Positions 14,745 to 23,198 of a stretch of DNA of 26,233 bases are shown here, piece by piece. This DNA comes from an uncultured Clostridia bacterium (lineage in GTDB: Bacteria > Bacillota > Clostridia > Christensenellales > Aristaeellaceae). Position 1 is the first letter of the stretch. Each line of letters opens with the position of its first letter. The translations under genes and the position numbers were made by a program. The DNA is taken from positions 1-26,233 of the forward strand of contig CAKUFI010000035.1 in assembly GCA_934647305.1 (NCBI GenBank), given 5' to 3'. The notes beneath the pieces are model-generated. The model saw only the letters and a program-made list of their open reading frames with translations, ran no database searches and had not been told where the DNA came from.

Positions 14745-15799
14745 CAGAAAGGCCGCCTCCCCGGCGTATCCCCGTTCCCCTCCAGTGCGTGGCGGCGCAG
14801 CTGACCGCACGCGCCCTGAATGTCGTCGCCCATTTCGCGGCGGCGCGTGACGGAGATGTGCCGCTGCTCGAGGCGCTTCATGAACGCGTCGATCTGCGCC
14901 TGAGTCGGCCCCTTCAGGCCGCGCTCGGGCACGTCGTTGAGCGGGATCAGGTTGACGTGGCACTGAAGTCCGCGCAGCCTGCCCGCCAGCTCGTCGGCAT
15001 GGCGCACCTCGCAGTTCACGCCGTCCACCAGCGCGTACTCGAAGATCACCCGCCGCCCGGTTTTTTCGACGTAATTGCGGCAGGCGGCGATCACGTCGTC
15101 ATAGGCGTAGGCGTTTGCGACCGGCATGAGCTTTTTCCGCACCTCGTCGTTGGGCGCATGCAGGGACAAGGACAGCGTGACCGGCAGTCCCTCCTCGGCC
15201 AGCCGGTACATCCTGGGCACCAGGCCGCACGTGGACAGCGACACGCCCCTCAGCGACATGTTCAGCCCCTTCTCGTCGCTCATCAGGCGCAGGAACTTCA
15301 TCACGTTGTCGTAGTTGTCCAGCGGCTCACCGCTGCCCATCAGCACCACGTTGTGCACCCGCTCCCCGTCCAGCCGCCGGTTGGCGCACAGGATCTGGCC
15401 CAGGATCTCCCCCGCGCTCAGGTTGCGCACGCAGCCCTCCAGCGTGCTGGCGCAGAACGCACAGCCCATCCGGCAGCCCACCTGCGTGGACACGCACAGC
15501 GTGTTCCCGTGGTGATAGCGCATCAGCACGCCCTCGATCAGGTTGCCGTCCTTCAGCTCGTACAGGTATTTTTCCGTGCCGTCCAGCTTCGATACGTGCA
15601 CCTCGCGGATCTCGATCGGGCAGTCGCAGGCCTCCTGCCGCAGCCGCTCGCGCAGATCCTTGGGCAGGTTGGTCATCTCCTCGAACCGCGCGCCCTTCAT
15701 CAGCCAGGCGTACACCTGGCCCGCGCGAAAGGCCGGCAGGCCCATTTCCTTCAGGTATCCCGCCAGCTCCTCGCGCGTCATATCCAATAGCTGTACCAT
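14744..15799 (-). CDS. rlmN: Dual-specificity RNA methyltransferase RlmN
   Basis: The 351-residue radical-SAM enzyme methylates C2 of A2503 in 23S rRNA and A37 in certain tRNAs. The iron-sulfur cluster motif is C109-x3-C113-x2-C116 in CRMGCAFC; MGSGEP follows at the SAM-binding site; the C-terminal cysteine C331 in DIQGACGQL corresponds to the one that carries the methyl group. Length is normal. ATG 15799 begins 4 bp after the rsmB stop, so the two rRNA methyltransferases are coupled. Downstream, the operon continues only after a 477-bp repeat cluster. Confidence 0.96.
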   Translation of the reverse strand: MVQLLDMTREELAGYLKEMGLPAFRAGQVYAWLMKGARFEEMTNLPKDLRERLRQEACDCPIEIREVHVSKLDGTEKYLYELKDGNLIEGVLMRYHHGNTLCVSTQVGCRMGCAFCASTLEGCVRNLSAGEILGQILCANRRLDGERVHNVVLMGSGEPLDNYDNVMKFLRLMSDEKGLNMSLRGVSLSTCGLVPRMYRLAEEGLPVTLSLSLHAPNDEVRKKLMPVANAYAYDDVIAACRNYVEKTGRRVIFEYALVDGVNCEVRHADELAGRLRGLQCHVNLIPLNDVPERGLKGPTQAQIDAFMKRLEQRHISVTRRREMGDDIQGACGQLRRHALEGNGDTPGRRPF

Positions 15800-15803
15800 T
15801 TCG

Positions 15804-17567
15804 TTAACCCCTGCGGATCAGCTTCGCGATGAAGAAGCCGTCGATCTCCGGGTACTTTCCGGGCAGCAGCTGCAGCTTTCCGTCCACAAAGTCGTCCCTC
15901 AGCGCCTCCGGCACCCACCTGCCCTCCAGGTCGAGCGCAAACTCCGGATGCCTTTCAAGGAACGCGTCCACCTGCTCGCCGTTTTCCTCGGGCAGTATGG
16001 TGCAGGTCGAGTAGACCATCGCGCCGCCCTTTTTCACGTACTGGCAGCAGGTGTCCAGCAGCCGCTTCTGCAGCGCCGCGATTTCCTCCAGGTTGGCCTC
16101 CTTCAGGCGATACTTGATGTCCGGCTTGTTGTGCATCACGCCCAGGCCGCTGCACGGCGCGTCCAGCAGCACCCCGTCGATCAGGCCCACGTTGTCCGCG
16201 CGCAGCACGGTCGCGTCCGCCTGAATGGGCCGCATGTTGTACAGTCTCAGGCGCTTTGCCGTGTTCTTAATCAGCTCAACCCGGTGCTCGTGCAGCTCGT
16301 AGGCGTACACGCGCCCGGTGCCCTGCATCAGCTCGCACAGCAGCGAGGCCTTGCCGCCCGGCGCGGCGCACGCGTCGATCAGCATGCTGCCGTTTCGCGG
16401 AGCAAGCGCCTCGGCCGCCAGCATGGAGCTCGCGCCCTGCACGGTGAACAGTCCGCGCCTGAAGTCCGGGTCGGAGGGCAGGTCGCCCGCGCGCAGCACG
16501 TGATAGCTGTGCGGCACAATGCCCTTCTTCCACTCCCAGCCGCGGCTCGTCAGGTACCGCTCAAACGCCTCGTCGTTCATGTCGATCAGGTTGGGGCGCA
16601 CGGTCTCCCAGTGCTCCTGCGGCCGGAAGGAAATGATGCGCTCGGCCTCCTGCTCGCCATACGCGTCCGCCAGCCGCTTGACGATGGGTTCGGGCACCGA
16701 GTGCTCGATCGACAGGTAGCGGATGGCGCTCACCTCGCGGTCGGGCTGCTGGATGCTGCCCGCGTCGCGCGCGCGGATCAGGTTGCGCAGCGTGCCGTTG
16801 ACCAGCGCCGCGTACTGCTCCCTGCCAAAGGCCTTGACCTGCTTGACCGCCTCGTCCACCGCCGCGTGATCGGGCACGCGATCCATGTACAGGATCTGCG
16901 CCGCCGCCAGGTGCAGCACCTCCTGGATGAACGGCTCAGGCATCCGCTCCACGAACTGCCCCAGCACGTACTCGATCCGCATCCGGTTTTCGAGCGCCGT
17001 GTAGAACATGCTGGTCGCCAGGCGCTTGTCCTCCAGCGACAGCTCGGCGTTCCTCAGCCGCTCGTTGAGCGCAATGCCCGAGTACGCCCCGCCGATCGTC
17101 ACGTCGCACAGCGCGCTCAGGGCCAGCTTGCGCGCGTCCGTGGTTTCCTTGCGCGGGCCGCGCGGCTTTCTGTCGCCTCCATAGGGACGGCGTTCCCGGT
17201 CAAACGGCTTTTTCTCCCCGTCATAGGGACGACGCTCCCGATCAAACGGCTTTCTTTCCCCGTCATAGGGACGACGCTCCCGATCAAACGGCTTTTTCTC
17301 CCCGTCATAGGGACGGTGCTCCCGATCAAACGGCTTTCTTTCCCCGTCATAGGGACGGCGTTCTCGGTCAAACGACTTTTTCTCCCCGGCATAGGTACGG
17401 CGTTCCCGGTCAAACGGCTTTTTCTCCCCGTCATAGGGACGACGCTCCCGGTCAAACGGCTTTCTCTCCTCGTCATAGGGACGGCGCTCCCGATCAAACG
17501 GTTTTCTGTCCCCGTCATAGGGACGGCGCTCCTTATTGAACGGCTTCTTCGGTCTGTCTTCGCTCAT
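15804..17567 (-). CDS. rsmB: 16S rRNA (cytosine-967-C5) methyltransferase RsmB with repeat-rich N-terminal extension
   Basis: A 587-residue protein whose residues from about 145 on match RsmB: a NusB-like RNA-binding domain (about 145-285), then a Rossmann methyltransferase with DACAAPGGK, DAPCSGLG holding one catalytic cysteine, and YSTCT holding the other. It methylates C967 of 16S rRNA. Unusually, residues 8-133 are nine 14-residue repeats of the KPFDRERRPYDGEK type, alternating basic and acidic, absent from normal RsmB of about 430-450 residues. I start at ATG 17567, which has AGGAGA 7-8 bp upstream; the much longer open frame above it is repeat DNA. The tail may be a disordered RNA-binding or clustering segment, which is inference. 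Confidence 0.93.
   Translation of the reverse strand: MSEDRPKKPFNKERRPYDGDRKPFDRERRPYDEERKPFDRERRPYDGEKKPFDRERRTYAGEKKSFDRERRPYDGERKPFDREHRPYDGEKKPFDRERRPYDGERKPFDRERRPYDGEKKPFDRERRPYGGDRKPRGPRKETTDARKLALSALCDVTIGGAYSGIALNERLRNAELSLEDKRLATSMFYTALENRMRIEYVLGQFVERMPEPFIQEVLHLAAAQILYMDRVPDHAAVDEAVKQVKAFGREQYAALVNGTLRNLIRARDAGSIQQPDREVSAIRYLSIEHSVPEPIVKRLADAYGEQEAERIISFRPQEHWETVRPNLIDMNDEAFERYLTSRGWEWKKGIVPHSYHVLRAGDLPSDPDFRRGLFTVQGASSMLAAEALAPRNGSMLIDACAAPGGKASLLCELMQGTGRVYAYELHEHRVELIKNTAKRLRLYNMRPIQADATVLRADNVGLIDGVLLDAPCSGLGVMHNKPDIKYRLKEANLEEIAALQKRLLDTCCQYVKKGGAMVYSTCTILPEENGEQVDAFLERHPEFALDLEGRWVPEALRDDFVDGKLQLLPGKYPEIDGFFIAKLIRRG
17169..17546 (-). repeat. Nine 42-bp coding repeats at the 5' end of rsmB
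   Basis: Nine in-frame 42-bp units encode residues 8-133 of RsmB. Third-codon and a few first-position differences separate the units (for example RRTYAGEK and REHRPYDGEK), so the array is not freshly duplicated throughout. Confidence 0.9.
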
Positions 17568-17588
17568 TGCGTCTTCTCCTCTATCTAT

Positions 17589-17682
17589 TGTCGGCAGGGC
17601 CGACTGCCACTTGCTTCCGGCAGGCTGAGCCTGCACCCACTTGCTGCCACCGGCCGGGCAGGGCCCGGTTCCACTTGCTGCC
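17589..17682 (-). repeat. Array of three 30-bp palindrome cassettes
   Basis: Minus-strand cassettes at 17653-17682, 17619-17648 and 17589-17618 end in CCGGGC..GCCCGG, GCAGGC..GCCTGC and GTCGGC..GCCGAC palindromes, the same three types in a different order from 6454-6543. The last lies only a few bases before the rsmB ribosome binding site. Confidence 0.88.
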
Positions 17683-17697
17683 GCCGATTCTTTCGAC

Positions 17698-17732
17698 GAA
17701 TTCGGGAACCATAGATTGAAGTTCCCGAATTC
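17698..17732 (-). repeat. Conserved-loop hairpin, copy 8
   Basis: Perfect 12-bp stem GAATTCGGGAAC / GTTCCCGAATTC, the same stem as copy 7, but with the loop TTCAATCTATG of copies 1, 5 and 6. Confidence 0.9.
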
Positions 17733-17761
17733 TGCGTAATGCCATATTGCAGGCTCTCCAA

Positions 17762-17847
17762 CTGGGGGAGGCTCCGCTTCGCTTCGCGCTCCCCCAGACC
17801 CCCTCCGAAGTTTGTCCGGCCGGCAGTGCCGGCTGCCACTTGCTGCC
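17762..17847 (-). repeat. GGGGGAG-type hairpin module, copy 3, with adjacent 30-bp cassette
   Basis: Perfect stem CTGGGGGAG (17762-17770) / CTCCCCCAG (17789-17797), then the CCGAAGTTTGTCCGG lead, all inverted relative to 6294-6349. A cassette with palindrome CCGGCAGTGCCGG follows at 17818-17847. Confidence 0.83.
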
Positions 17848-17860
17848 GCCGAGGCCACAC

Positions 17861-17895
17861 GAATCTGTCGGCCATAAATTAGAGCCTCCAGATTC
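17861..17895 (-). repeat. Conserved-loop hairpin, copy 9 (imperfect stem)
   Basis: GAATCTGTCGGC pairs with GCCTCCAGATTC at 10 of 12 positions; the minus-strand loop is TCTAATTTATG. The same two mismatches occur in copy 11 at 25825-25859. Confidence 0.85.
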
Positions 17896-17955
17896 TCCGT
17901 TGTCAAAAAAACTCGGGCGTGTACCCCACAATCTGCTGTCGCAGGTTCTATCGAC

Positions 17956-17990
17956 GAATTCGGGAAGCATAAATTGGACTTCCCGAATTC
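17956..17990 (-). repeat. Conserved-loop hairpin, copy 10
   Basis: Perfect 12-bp stem GAATTCGGGAAG / CTTCCCGAATTC with minus-strand loop TCCAATTTATG. It differs from copies 7 and 8 at the innermost base pair, changed on both arms. The lead-in palindrome AATCCGCAAG / CTTGCGGATT follows at 17996-18018. Confidence 0.9.
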
Positions 17991-18042
17991 TGCGAATCCG
18001 CAAGCTTCCTTGCGGATTGTTAAGCGGGCACTGCCCGCCGCG

Positions 18043-18280
18043 GCTGGGGGAGGGTCTTGAACAGCGCATAGCCTGACGACAGGATACGCGGCAGCAAGTG
18101 GCCGTCGGCTCTGCCGACCGCTCCCCCAGACCCCCACCGAAGTTTGTTTGCTGACCGCATGCAGAGCAAGCGGGTATATATACTTTCATCTCGCTCTCCC
18201 GCTGGGGGAGGGTCTTGAACAGCGCATAGCCTGACGACAGGATGCGCGGCAGCAAGTGGCCGTCGGCTCTGCCGACCGCT
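18043..18280 (+). repeat. 80-bp direct repeat, two copies with a 78-bp spacer
   Basis: 18043-18122 and 18201-18280 appear identical except for one A/G difference. Each ends in a 30-bp cassette (18090-18119 and 18248-18277, palindrome GTCGGCTCTGCCGAC). The second copy runs into the fmt stop codon. The spacer includes a truncated GGGGGAG lead-in module and a short TATATATAC run. Confidence 0.92.
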
Positions 18281-19226
18281 AGCCGTTCGCCGCCTGCCCC
18301 AGCAGCGTGCCCACCGGAATAGGCTTGCCCATCAGGTAGCTCTTCGCGTTCATGCGTTTCGCGGCCGGCGCCTGCATCTCGAGAATCTCCAGCGCGCCCT
18401 CGCCGCAGGCCACGACGAGTCCCTTCTTCGCGGAGGACTCGATCACCTCGCCCGGCCGCGCCTCTACGTTCCGCTCGACCGCGCGCGCCAGCCAGATCTT
18501 CATCACCCCGTCGCCCCACTGGGTGTACGTGCCCGGCCAGGGGTTAAAGCCCCGCACCCGGCAGGCGATCTGCCCGGCGCTCATCGTCCAGTCGATCAGT
18601 CCGTCCTCGCGGGAGAGCATCGGCTGATGGCTCATCTGGCTCTCGTCCTGCTTTTCGCGCGGGCAGGTACCGTTTTCGATGGCATGGATGGTCTCAATGA
18701 GCAGCTTCGCGCCCATCTCAGCCAGCCGCACGGTCAGCTCGCCCGCCGTCTCCATCTCGCCGATTTCAGTCTCCGCGCGCAGCGCCATGTCGCCCGTGTC
18801 GATGCCCGCGTCGGTGAACATCGTGGTCACGCCCGCCTTCTTCTCGCCCAGCGCGATGCACCAGTTGATCGGCGCGCTGCCCCGGTATTTGGGCAGCAGC
18901 GAGGCGTGCACGTTGACCGTCCCCATGGGCGGAATGTCCAGTATCCGCTGGCTGAGGATCTGCCCGAACGCCGCCGTCACGCACAGATCGGGCCTGAGCG
19001 CCTCAATCGCCTCGCGCCCCTCGCGCCGGCGCACCTTTTCAAACTGGAACACCGGAATGCCGTGCCTTTCGGCCAGCACCTTCACCGGGCAGGCGGTCAG
19101 TTTGTTTCCGCGGCCGCTGGGCCGGTCAGGCTGCGTAAACGCGCCCACGACCTCGTATCCGTTGTCGATGAGCGCCTGCAGGGAGGGCACGGCGAACTCG
19201 GGCGTGCCCATAAACACGATTCGCAT
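18279..19226 (-). CDS. fmt: Methionyl-tRNA formyltransferase
   Basis: The 315-residue enzyme transfers a formyl group from 10-formyltetrahydrofolate to initiator Met-tRNA. The N-terminal domain has FMGTPEFA at the start, catalytic N105 and H107 in NVHASLLPKYRGSAPI, and D143 in AGIDTGD. The C-terminal OB-like tRNA-binding domain (about 205-315) is complete. ATG 19226 has AGGAGGGG 8 bp upstream, and the gap to def is 15 bp. Its stop codon lies inside the end of a repeat copy, and the operon resumes at rsmB only after 711 bp. Confidence 0.96.
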   Translation of the reverse strand: MRIVFMGTPEFAVPSLQALIDNGYEVVGAFTQPDRPSGRGNKLTACPVKVLAERHGIPVFQFEKVRRREGREAIEALRPDLCVTAAFGQILSQRILDIPPMGTVNVHASLLPKYRGSAPINWCIALGEKKAGVTTMFTDAGIDTGDMALRAETEIGEMETAGELTVRLAEMGAKLLIETIHAIENGTCPREKQDESQMSHQPMLSREDGLIDWTMSAGQIACRVRGFNPWPGTYTQWGDGVMKIWLARAVERNVEARPGEVIESSAKKGLVVACGEGALEILEMQAPAAKRMNAKSYLMGKPIPVGTLLGQAANG

Positions 19227-19241
19227 GCTTTCGTCCCCTCC

Positions 19242-19712
19242 TCAGTTCGCTTCCGCGTCGTTGTCCTCAAGCTCGCCGATCAGGTGATCCACGTACAGCA
19301 CGCCGTCCAGGTGATCCAGCTCGTGGCACACCGCCCGCGCGAAGAACCCGTCGGCCTCCAGCTCGAATTCCCGCCCCTTGCGGTCGAGCGCGCGCACCTT
19401 CACGTGGTCGGGCCGGGCGACCGTGCCGTGCTTTCCGGGCAGGCTCAGGCAGCCCTCCGGCCCCTCCTGATGCCCGCTCGCCTCGAGAATCACCGGGTTG
19501 ATCAGCTCCACCAGTCCCTCGCCCACGTCGATCACCACGATCCTGCGCAGCACGCCCACCTGCGGCGCGGCCAGTCCGCAGCCGTCCGCGGCGTACATCG
19601 TCTCGGCCATGTCCTTGATCAGCGCCACCGTGCGCCGGTTGATCTCCTTGACCTCGTGGGCCTTTTTGCGCAGCACGTCGTCGCCCACCCGGTAAATCTT
19701 CATCACTGCCAT
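19242..19712 (-). CDS. def: Peptide deformylase
   Basis: A 156-residue metalloenzyme that removes the formyl group from nascent proteins, the counterpart of fmt. All three motifs are intact: GCGLAAPQVG (44-53), EGCLS (86-90, metal ligand C88) and HELDH (130-134). The ATG at 19712 directly follows an in-frame TAG, which fixes the longest start; the second ATG three codons in is the alternative, and AGGAG lies 12 bp upstream of the first. Confidence 0.96.
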   Translation of the reverse strand: MAVMKIYRVGDDVLRKKAHEVKEINRRTVALIKDMAETMYAADGCGLAAPQVGVLRRIVVIDVGEGLVELINPVILEASGHQEGPEGCLSLPGKHGTVARPDHVKVRALDRKGREFELEADGFFARAVCHELDHLDGVLYVDHLIGELEDNDAEAN

Positions 19713-19734
19713 CTATCAATAAAGCTCCTTTCGC

Positions 19735-21981
19735 TCACATCATGCTCGCGGGATTGACCTCCAGCTCCACGCGCACGCCCTCCTCAAACTCCTGCGCCTC
19801 CATCTCCTCCATGCGGGAGACGATCTCGTCGGACGCACCGCGGGCGTACATCTTGATGAACACCATGTACCGCACCTCGCCCCGAAGCAGCTTGATCGGC
19901 GCCTCGAGCGCGCGGTACTGCACCACGTCGCGGCGCAGGGCCGGGTTTTCCTCGAACATCGCGCCCAGCTGCTTTTCGAGCGCTTCGGCGGTGCTTTTGG
20001 CCTTTTCGCCGTCCTTTGAGGACACCAGCAGCCGCGCGAGCACGGTAAAGGGCGGGTACAGCGCCCGCCTGCGCACCCTTTCCTCCTCGAAGTAAAAGGC
20101 GCGGTAGTCCTGCCTGGCGGCCAGGCGAATGCCGTAGTTGTCCGGCTCGTAGGTCTGCACGATCACTTTTCCCGGGAAATCCGCCCGTCCCGCGCGCCCC
20201 GCCACCTGGGTAATGAGCTGGAAGGTGCGCTCGACGCTCCGGTAGTCGGGCACGTTCAGCGTCATGTCCGCCGCCACCACGCCCACCAGCGTCACCCTGG
20301 GAAAGTCCAGTCCCTTCGCGATCATCTGCGTACCCACCAGCACGCGGGTCTCGCCCCGCCGAAACGCGCCCAGTATCCGCTCGTGCGCGCCCTTGGTGCC
20401 GGTCGTGTCCACGTCCATGCGCGCCACGGGAACCCCCGGAAAGCGCGCGCGAACCTCCTCCTCGACCTTCTGCGTGCCCGCGCCGAACTGCCGGATGAAC
20501 CGGCTGCCGCACTCGGGGCAGACGGTGGGCAGTCTTTTCGTGAAGCCGCAGTAGTGGCACTTGAGCAGCTGCTCCTCCATGTGGTAGGTCAGCGACACGT
20601 CGCAGTGCTCGCACTTTTCCACGTACCCGCAGCTTCGGCAGCTGACAAAGTGCGCGTACCCCCGCCGGTTCAAAAACAGGATCACCTGCTTGTCGCCGCT
20701 CAGGGCGCTTTTCATCGCCTCGATCAGTGCGCCGGAGAAGATCGAGCGGTTGCCGCTGACCAGCTCCTCGCGCATGTCCACGATCTGCACCTCAGGCAGC
20801 GCGCGGCCGTTGACCCGCTGGTTCATCTCAAGCAGCGTCAGCCGGTTGACCGGCCTGACCCCCGGCATGACCTTCATATACGTCGCGATCGACGGCGTGG
20901 CGCTGCCCAGCAGCAGTACGCCCCCGTGGTAGTCCGCGCGCCGCCTGGCGATGTCCCGCGCGTCGTAGCGGGGCCGCTTGTCGGACTGATAGCTCGACTC
21001 GTGCTCCTCGTCCACAATGATGATCCCCAGGTTGTCAAGCGGCGCGAACACCGCCGACCTCGCCCCGATGACCACCCTTGCCTCGCCCCTGCGAATGCGC
21101 CGCCACTCGTCGAAGCGCTCCCCGTCGGACAGCCTGGAATGCAAAACCGCCGCGTCACCGCCGAAGCGGGCGCGGAACCAGTCCACCATCTGCGGGGTCA
21201 GCGAAATTTCAGGCACCAGCACGATGGCCGTGCGGCCCGACTGGAGCGTCTCGCGAATCGCGCGGATGTACACCTCGGTCTTGCCGCTGCCGGTCACGCC
21301 GTGCAGAAGGAACCTGCCTCCGCCCCCGCGAAGCGCCTCCGTGAGCTGAGCGACCGCCTCCCTCTGCTGGGGGGTCAGCTCGGGGTCGGGCTGCACGGGC
21401 ACGCTTTTCTCCCGAAAGGGACTGCGCAGCACCTCGTCCGACTCAATGCGCACCAGTCCCTGCTCCGCGAGGCTCTTCGCCGCGCCCGGGGACAGCTCGT
21501 TCAGGTAGCTCAGCGGCTTGGGGCCGTTTTCAAGCGCCTCCAGCACGCGCACCCTGGCCTTCGCGCGCCGGTTCTTCTCAATATAGGCCCGGGCTTCCTC
21601 GCCCGATACGCACAGCGAGACCACGCTGACCGTCTTCTCGTGCACCCGTCCCCCGCGCATGGCGGCGGGAATCATCTGCCTGAGCCCGTCGACCAGGTTG
21701 CAGTGGTACTTCCTCTTCATCCACTGCGCCAGCTCGATCAGCTCAGGCAGTATCACCGGATAGTCCTCGAGCGCGCGCCGCACGTCCTTCACCTTTTCGC
21801 TCGGCAGGCCGCACTCCTCCTTGAGCGCGATCACGTACCCCTCGAGCGTCCTCGGCCCGAAGGGCACCTCCACCCGCTGCCCGGGCGTAAGCGCCATGCC
21901 CGCGGGAATTCGATAGGTAAACAGCCGGTCGACCGCCTCGTTGGACAGGTCGACGATCACCTCCGCGAACCGCTCACTCAT
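19735..21981 (-). CDS. priA: Primosomal helicase PriA
   Basis: The 748-residue helicase reloads the replisome at stalled forks. It begins with the 3'-DNA-binding domain (about 1-105), then a winged-helix segment. The helicase core has Walker A GVTGSGKT (228-235) and DEEH (324-327). A Cys-rich zinc segment follows (about 440-490) with paired CxxC motifs CRSCG, CEHC, CHYC and CPEC. The C-terminal domain is complete. The ATG overlaps the coaBC stop by 8 bp, and def follows after 22 bp. Confidence 0.96.
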   Translation of the reverse strand: MSERFAEVIVDLSNEAVDRLFTYRIPAGMALTPGQRVEVPFGPRTLEGYVIALKEECGLPSEKVKDVRRALEDYPVILPELIELAQWMKRKYHCNLVDGLRQMIPAAMRGGRVHEKTVSVVSLCVSGEEARAYIEKNRRAKARVRVLEALENGPKPLSYLNELSPGAAKSLAEQGLVRIESDEVLRSPFREKSVPVQPDPELTPQQREAVAQLTEALRGGGGRFLLHGVTGSGKTEVYIRAIRETLQSGRTAIVLVPEISLTPQMVDWFRARFGGDAAVLHSRLSDGERFDEWRRIRRGEARVVIGARSAVFAPLDNLGIIIVDEEHESSYQSDKRPRYDARDIARRRADYHGGVLLLGSATPSIATYMKVMPGVRPVNRLTLLEMNQRVNGRALPEVQIVDMREELVSGNRSIFSGALIEAMKSALSGDKQVILFLNRRGYAHFVSCRSCGYVEKCEHCDVSLTYHMEEQLLKCHYCGFTKRLPTVCPECGSRFIRQFGAGTQKVEEEVRARFPGVPVARMDVDTTGTKGAHERILGAFRRGETRVLVGTQMIAKGLDFPRVTLVGVVAADMTLNVPDYRSVERTFQLITQVAGRAGRADFPGKVIVQTYEPDNYGIRLAARQDYRAFYFEEERVRRRALYPPFTVLARLLVSSKDGEKAKSTAEALEKQLGAMFEENPALRRDVVQYRALEAPIKLLRGEVRYMVFIKMYARGASDEIVSRMEEMEAQEFEEGVRVELEVNPASMM

Positions 21982-23167
21982 GGCGCATCAGCTCGTCGAT
22001 CCGATCGAGTATGCCGTCGGCCACCGCGCGCTTGCTCATCTGCGGCAGGGCGCGCTGCTCGTCCCTGGTAATCAGCGTCACGCAGTTGGTGTCCACCGCG
22101 AAGCCCGCGCCCGGCTGGGTCACGTCGTTGGCCACGATCAGGTCGGCGTTTTTCTTCAGGAGCTTGCCGCGCGCATTTTCGAGCACGTCGTTGGTCTCCG
22201 CCGCGAAGGCCACCAGCACCTGCCCCTCGCGCTTGTCCCTGCCCAGCTGCTGGGCGATGTCCGGGTTGGCCAGCAGGTCTATCCGCATGCCCTCGCCGTT
22301 TTTCTTGATCTTTTTGTCGGCGATCTGCGCCGGGCGGAAGTCGGCCGGAGCCGCCGCCTGAATGACCACGTCGGCCTCCCTGGCCAGGCGCGTCACCTGC
22401 TCGTACATCTCAAGCGTGGTCGTCACGTCCACGCGCTTTACGCCCTGCGGGGTTTTCAGGCCGGTCGGCCCGGACACCAGCGTCACGTCCGCGCCCCTCG
22501 CCGCCGCCGCCTCGGCCAGCGCGTAGCCCATCTTGCCGCTCGAGCGGTTGGACAGGAAGCGCACCGGATCGATCGGCTCGCGCGTCGGCCCCGCGGTCAC
22601 GAGCACCCGCCTGCCCGCAAAGTCGCTTTTCGGGTACAGCGCCTCGCACACCGCCTCGATCACCTTTTCCGGCTCGGACATACGCCCGATCGCGTCGTCC
22701 CCGCAGGCCAGGTGTCCGCTGTCCGGCCCCACGAATTTCACGCCGCGCGCCTTCAGCGTCGCCAGGTTCTGCTGGTTCGCGGCGCTTAAGTACATGTTGC
22801 AGTTCATCGCGGGCGCGAGCAGAATGGGCACGGTGGTCGCCATGGCGGTGGTCGAGAGCAGGTCGTCGGCGATGCCGCAGGCGATCTTGCCGATCATGTT
22901 GGCCGTACACGGGGCGATCAGCAGCAGATCCGCCGCCTTGGCCAGCGAGATGTGCTCGATTTCCCAGGTCTTTTCAAACGAGCTGACATAGGTCTGATTG
23001 CCGGAGAGCGTCTCGAACGTCAGCGGCGCGATAAACCGCGTCGCGTTTTCGGTCATGATGACGCGCACGTCGGCGTGCAGTTTTTTCAGGCCGCTGACAA
23101 TCGCCGCCGCCTTATACGCCGCGATGCCCCCGGTCACGCCCAGCACCACGCATTTTCCCTTCAGCAT
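21974..23167 (-). CDS. coaBC: Bifunctional phosphopantothenoylcysteine decarboxylase/synthetase
   Basis: A 397-residue two-domain enzyme that carries out two successive steps of coenzyme A synthesis. The N-terminal flavin-dependent CoaC domain (about 1-180) has GVTGGIAAYK, active-site H72, PAMNCNM and GHLACGDDAIGRM with the catalytic cysteine C155. The C-terminal CoaB domain starts at GRRVLVTAGPTREPID and includes SNRSSGKMG and a lysine-containing loop (KKNADLIVANDV). It sits 31 bp after rpoZ and overlaps priA. Confidence 0.96.
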   Translation of the reverse strand: MLKGKCVVLGVTGGIAAYKAAAIVSGLKKLHADVRVIMTENATRFIAPLTFETLSGNQTYVSSFEKTWEIEHISLAKAADLLLIAPCTANMIGKIACGIADDLLSTTAMATTVPILLAPAMNCNMYLSAANQQNLATLKARGVKFVGPDSGHLACGDDAIGRMSEPEKVIEAVCEALYPKSDFAGRRVLVTAGPTREPIDPVRFLSNRSSGKMGYALAEAAAARGADVTLVSGPTGLKTPQGVKRVDVTTTLEMYEQVTRLAREADVVIQAAAPADFRPAQIADKKIKKNGEGMRIDLLANPDIAQQLGRDKREGQVLVAFAAETNDVLENARGKLLKKNADLIVANDVTQPGAGFAVDTNCVTLITRDEQRALPQMSKRAVADGILDRIDELMRHE

Positions 23168-23198
23168 TCGTCCACGCTCCCCTCAATCGTCCCTTTTG

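Noticed and set aside
17581..18519. Minus-strand frame including a small start MKVYIPACSACGQQTNF at 18189 with a possible ribosome site
   Set aside because: Although ATG 18189 has GGAGA upstream, the frame runs only through repeat modules that also occur elsewhere in non-coding positions. It is at best a decayed gene start, not a supported gene.
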